NCBI GenBank assembly: GCA_964653555.1
Contig: CAZZFT010000004.1
Coordinates: forward strand, 22,971 to 86,970
DNA from: JAHEJV01 sp964653555
Lineage (GTDB): Bacteria; Myxococcota_A; UBA9160; SMWR01
Length of the DNA: 64,000 bases
Direction: 5' to 3'
Below, one piece after another: positions 61,228-64,000 of the stretch. How positions within the stretch are numbered: the first letter of the stretch is position 1; each line of letters begins with the position of its first letter. The notes below the pieces were generated by a model. That model saw only the letters and a program-made list of their open reading frames with translations, did not search any database and had not been told where the DNA came from. The position numbers and the translations under genes were made by a program.

Positions 61228-62706
61228 ATGTGGTTCCAAAGCGGTCTCGCCCTGTTCCTCCTCCTGGCCTCGGCCGCGGCTCCGGCTCGCGCCGGCTGGC
61301 AGGCCGGCGGCACGCCGATCGTCACCGCCACCGGCGCCCAGATCGACCCCGCGATCGTCCCCGACGGTGCCGGCGGCGCCTACATCGCCTGGAACGACAA
61401 CCGCATCTCCGGCAACGCGGACATCTTCCTCCAGCGCGTGAGCGGCTCGGGCGAGCTGCTCTGGCCGGCCGAGGTCCAGGTCACGAACCTGGCCGGAGAC
61501 GAGATCGGCCCGGCCGTGGCGCCCGGGCCCGGCGGCGGCGTGCTCGTCACCTGGACCGACGAGCGCAATGGCAGCAACAACCGCGACATCTACATCCAGT
61601 ACGTGAGCGCCTCCGGAAGCCCCCAGTGGGGTGCCAACGGCATTCCGGTCTGCACCGCGGCGCTCGACCAGGTCGGCTCCGAGATCGCCAGCGATGGAGA
61701 GGGCGGCGGCATCGTGGCCTGGGTGGACCGCCGCTCGGGCAGCAATGACATCTACGCCCAACGCATCAACTTCTTCGGCACGGCGCTCTGGACGGCCAAC
61801 GGCGTGGTCGTCGGCGCCACGGCCGAGACCCAGAACGACGTCAAGATCATTTCCAGCGGCACCGGGCACGCCATCGTCACCTGGCGCGACAACCGCGACG
61901 CCGACGGCGAGATCTACGGACAGCGTCTGGGCCCGGCCGGTACGGCGTTGTGGACCGCGAACGGTTTGTCGGTCTCGACCGGCGCCAAGCGCCTGGGCAC
62001 CTCGTACTACGGCATCACCCACGACGGCGCCGACGGATTGATCGCGGCCTGGCACGACCAGCGCGTCTCGGGCCCCGGCATCTACGCGATGCGGGTCCCG
62101 ACGACGGGCGTCCACGCCTGGGCGAGCGACGTCCCGCTGACCCTCGAGCCGTACTCCGCGTCGTCGCCTCCCGCCGTGGTGTCGGACGGCAGCGGGGGCG
62201 CGATCGTCGCCTTCCAGGACTACCGCAACGCCGACTCGGACATCTACGTCCAGCGGATCGACGCCGCCGGCGTCGTCCAGTGGGACACGGACGGCTATCC
62301 CCTGGTCACGGTCGCCGGCACGCAGTACTTCCCGGCGGCGGCCGCCGACGCCGGAGGCGCCATCGTCGCCTGGCGGGACCTCCGCAACGGGGCGGACGAC
62401 CTGTACGCCCAGAAGCTCGATGCCGCGGGCGCGGTGCAGTGGGCGGCCCAGGGTTTAGCGGTCAACACCGCGGCCGGCGCCCAGGGCGCGCCCCAGGCGG
62501 CGCCGGGCCTCTCCGGCGGCGCCCTCTTCGCCTGGCAGGACTACCGCTCCGACCTCGGCGACATCTACGCCTACGGCCTAGCCCTCGGCCTTCCCGCCGG
62601 CGTCCCCGCGCTCCCGTGGTTCCCGCGCGCGCTCCTGGTTGCGCTGCTGGGCCTCGCCGCCATGCTTCGTCCGGGCATCGACCGCTCCCGGCGCCGCCGG
62701 CCGTGA
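61228..62706 (+). CDS. Exported repeat protein with C-terminal anchor-like tail
   Basis: A 492-residue protein. A signal peptide (QSGLALFLLLASAAAPARAG) is followed by about eight degenerate repeats with an AW-x-D-x-R core, such as GGAYIAWNDNRISGNADIFL, GGGIVAWVDRRSGSNDIYAQ, GHAIVTWRDNRDADGEIYGQ, GGAIVAFQDYRNADSDIYVQ and GGAIVAWRDLRNGADDLYAQ, probably a beta-propeller. The C-terminus GVPALPWFPRALLVALLGLA then AML and a cluster of Arg (RSRRRRP) has the motif-helix-basic layout of exosortase-type sorting signals, though with no PEP motif. RBS GGAGG precedes the ATG. Function unknown. Confidence 0.8.
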   Translation: MWFQSGLALFLLLASAAAPARAGWQAGGTPIVTATGAQIDPAIVPDGAGGAYIAWNDNRISGNADIFLQRVSGSGELLWPAEVQVTNLAGDEIGPAVAPGPGGGVLVTWTDERNGSNNRDIYIQYVSASGSPQWGANGIPVCTAALDQVGSEIASDGEGGGIVAWVDRRSGSNDIYAQRINFFGTALWTANGVVVGATAETQNDVKIISSGTGHAIVTWRDNRDADGEIYGQRLGPAGTALWTANGLSVSTGAKRLGTSYYGITHDGADGLIAAWHDQRVSGPGIYAMRVPTTGVHAWASDVPLTLEPYSASSPPAVVSDGSGGAIVAFQDYRNADSDIYVQRIDAAGVVQWDTDGYPLVTVAGTQYFPAAAADAGGAIVAWRDLRNGADDLYAQKLDAAGAVQWAAQGLAVNTAAGAQGAPQAAPGLSGGALFAWQDYRSDLGDIYAYGLALGLPAGVPALPWFPRALLVALLGLAAMLRPGIDRSRRRRP

Positions 62707-62819
62707 GGTTTCGGGTCCAGGAGGCGCGTGCTGGAAGGCCCGGTGATCCGCTGCTCTGCGGACCGCGTGGAGCGTGCCCTCGCCGGGCGGAAGGCGACGC
62801 GGGTCCACTTCGCATTCCC

Positions 62820-63002
62820 CCGCCGTCGCCACCCCGCCAGGAAGGCCATGCCGAGGCCGATGAGGGCGCCTGTGGAGGGCTCGAGGATCGGGGTGAAGGT
62901 GAGCGATACGAAGCCCGAAGCCGTCGCGCTGGTGGTCGATGCCGGGTACGTCTGGATAACAGCACTGTAGAAGAGAGTGTAGTCGTGGCCGGCGATCAGC
63001 AT
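62820..63002 (-). pseudogene. Remnant 3' end of a PEP-CTERM-type secreted protein gene
   Basis: The minus strand reads SATASGFVSLTFTPILEPST followed by GALIGLGMAFLAGWRRR: the end of a beta-rich domain, then a near PEP-CTERM sorting signal (EPST, hydrophobic helix, Arg cluster). The expected hundreds of upstream codons are missing because the frame runs straight into the tRNA-Arg gene 30 bp away. After the Arg cluster the frame does not stop promptly as real PEP-CTERM genes do. It is probably a truncated, decayed gene. The initiator seen (ATG 63002) is likely accidental. Confidence 0.6.
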
Positions 63003-63030
63003 GCCTGTCGGCGAACCGACTAGGAGTTCG

Positions 63031-63047
63031 GTGGTGACCCGGGCGCG
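63031..63047. repeat. Direct repeat at tRNA-Arg 3' end (partner of 60960-60976)
   Basis: Identical to the 17 bases at 60960-60976 and in the same orientation. Outside this block the two sequences diverge at once (AGTG vs CGGTG on one side; TCCCG vs ATTCG on the other). It includes the encoded CCA and acceptor strand of tRNA-Arg. Confidence 0.55.
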
Positions 63048-63108
63048 ATTCGAACGCGCGACCCCCAGCTTCGGAGGCTGGTGCTCTATCCAGCTGAGCT
63101 ACCGGGCC
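63032..63108 (-). tRNA. tRNA-Arg (anticodon CCG)
   Basis: A complete 77-base cloverleaf on the minus strand, with encoded CCA. Acceptor GGCCCGG pairs with CCGGGTC (one G-U); the anticodon arm is CCAGC-CTCCGAA-GCTGG with anticodon CCG (reads CGG); the T arm is GCGCG-TTCGAAT-CGCGC. It is two bases from the tRNA-Val gene and probably co-transcribed with it. Confidence 0.95.
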
Positions 63109-63110
63109 AC

Positions 63111-63186
63111 TGGTGGGACGTACTGGGCTCGAACCAGTGACCTCTGCGGTGTGAACACAGCGCTCTACCAACTGAGCTAACGTCCC
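63111..63186 (-). tRNA. tRNA-Val (anticodon CAC)
   Basis: A 76-base cloverleaf on the minus strand with encoded CCA. Acceptor GGGACGT pairs with ACGTCCC; the anticodon loop is TTCACAC with anticodon CAC (reads GTG); the T arm is CTGG-TTCGAGC-CCAG. It lies immediately upstream of tRNA-Arg, in tandem, and downstream of pyrG. Confidence 0.93.
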
Positions 63187-63290
63187 CGGCCGGCCAGAGG
63201 AGTAGCGGAGCCGCCGCCGGAATGCGAGGCGCGGCGGGCACTTCAGGCCGGCCGGACCTCGGCGCTCGGGAGCTCGCGGCGGTCCCGCGA

Positions 63291-64000
63291 CTAGGGACGC
63301 CCCGCGGCGCGCTCCAGGGCCACGCCCACGAAGGCCACGAACAGCGGGTGGGGCTCGAAGGGAGTGGACTTGAACTCGGGGTGGAACTGGCAGCCCAGGA
63401 ACCACGGGTGGTCGGCCACTTCGACGATCTCGACCAGGCGGCCGTCCGGAGAGGTCCCCGACAGCACCAGCCCGGCCTCGGTCAGGCGCTCGCGGAAGTC
63501 GCCGTTGAACTCGTAGCGGTGGCGGTGGCGCTCGGAGATCTCCAGGCGTCCGTAGGCCTCGTAGGCGCGCGTGCCCGGCCGCAGCACGCAGGGCCAGGCG
63601 CCCAGCCGCATCGTCGCGCCCTTCTCCTCCACGCCGTGCTGCTCGGGCAGCAGATCGATCACCGGGTACGGCGACTCCGGATCGATCTCGCGCGAGTTGG
63701 CGCGCTCGAGCCCCGCGATGTGCCGGGCGAACTCGATCACCGCCAGCTGCATGCCGTAGCAGATGCCGAAGTAGGGAATGCGCGTCTCCCGCGCGTACTG
63801 CACCGCCAGGACCTTCCCCTCGGCACCGCGGCTGCCGAAGCCGTGGGGCACCAGGATCCCGTCGACGCCCGCGAGTACGGCGGCGTCGTCCAGCTTCTCC
63901 GAGTCGAAGTACTCGATCACGACCCGGGCGCGGTGGGCGAAGCCTGCGTGGTAGAGCGCCTCGTTCAGGCTCTTGTAGGACTCGGTGAGGTCGACGTACT
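63291..64000 (-). CDS. pyrG: CTP synthase, 5' part cut by window
   Basis: About 236 C-terminal codons of CTP synthase. The link region YVDLTESYKSLNEALYHAGF comes first, then the class I glutamine amidotransferase domain: GILVPHGFGSRGAEGK, nucleophile Cys in FGICYGMQLA (most family members have GICLGMQ), and the Glu/His pair in CQFHPEFKS. It makes CTP from UTP with ammonia from glutamine. N-terminal synthase domain lies beyond the window. The TAG stop is about 100 bp from the tRNA-Val gene, and that gap shows nothing else. Confidence 0.95.
   Translation of the reverse strand, partial: YVDLTESYKSLNEALYHAGFAHRARVVIEYFDSEKLDDAAVLAGVDGILVPHGFGSRGAEGKVLAVQYARETRIPYFGICYGMQLAVIEFARHIAGLERANSREIDPESPYPVIDLLPEQHGVEEKGATMRLGAWPCVLRPGTRAYEAYGRLEISERHRHRYEFNGDFRERLTEAGLVLSGTSPDGRLVEIVEVADHPWFLGCQFHPEFKSTPFEPHPLFVAFVGVALERAAGRP

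Noticed and set aside
1..64000. CRISPR array, rRNA genes or insertion sequences
   Set aside because: No regularly spaced identical repeats, no rRNA-like sequence and no transposase or flanking inverted repeats were seen.

Overview
The window is very GC-rich (about 70% by eye) and densely coded, with many 1-4 base gene overlaps. It looks like a Gram-negative bacterium: it has a secretin and full Tad pilus locus, an autotransporter, a TonB-type energy-coupling operon and hopanoid synthesis. The mix (luciferase-like flavin monooxygenases, many CoA-linked lipid enzymes, hopanoids, a PEP-CTERM-like fragment) suggests an uncultivated or soil/aquatic 'deltaproteobacterial' lineage such as Myxococcota or Binatota. 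That placement is inference.

Layout. 1-5.5 kb: a cut luciferase-like oxidoreductase, an SDR, a tiny membrane protein, a second luciferase-like protein, a GH20-type hydrolase and an amidohydrolase. 5.5-16.4 kb (minus strand): a Tad/Flp pilus operon running flp-tadV-tadE-cpaB-cpaC-lipoprotein-TadG-like-cpaE-cpaF-tadB-tadC-tadD. 16.8-23.5 kb: acyl-CoA metabolism (MaoC hydratase, PlsC acyltransferase, SCP-x thiolase-like protein plus DUF35 partner, SnoaL-like protein, ThDP lyase/decarboxylase, family III CoA-transferase). 23.5-34.1 kb (minus strand): a hopanoid operon dxs-hpnD-fni-tetR-hpnC-hpnE-shc-hpnG-hpnH, with almost all junctions overlapping. It combines the first MEP-pathway step, IPP isomerisation, the three-step HpnCDE squalene route, cyclisation and adenosyl side-chain addition.

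34.4-43.8 kb (plus strand): a fused indolepyruvate:ferredoxin oxidoreductase, an amidohydrolase, a putative lipoprotein with TPR-like repeats and an MFS/spermidine-synthase-like fusion. 43.8-46.4 kb: a small secreted protein and a large polytopic membrane protein. 46.4-50.6 kb (minus strand): DUF3450 - N-extended ExbB (TtpC-like) - TonB - TPR, with no ExbD or second ExbB. 50.7-54.3 kb: a TetR regulator with an upstream palindrome, then LuxE-like and LuxC-like genes forming a probable fatty-acid reductase. 54.3-60.7 kb (minus strand): a sulfotransferase, an autotransporter, an MFS transporter and an unrecognised polytopic membrane protein in a less GC-rich patch.

60.9-63.2 kb: two tandem tRNA genes (Arg-CCG, Val-CAC). 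The last bases of tRNA-Arg are repeated exactly 2 kb away as a 17-bp direct repeat. This brackets a segment with a repeat-rich secreted protein and the 3' remnant of a PEP-CTERM-type gene, an arrangement like tRNA-targeted integration. The window ends inside pyrG (CTP synthase).
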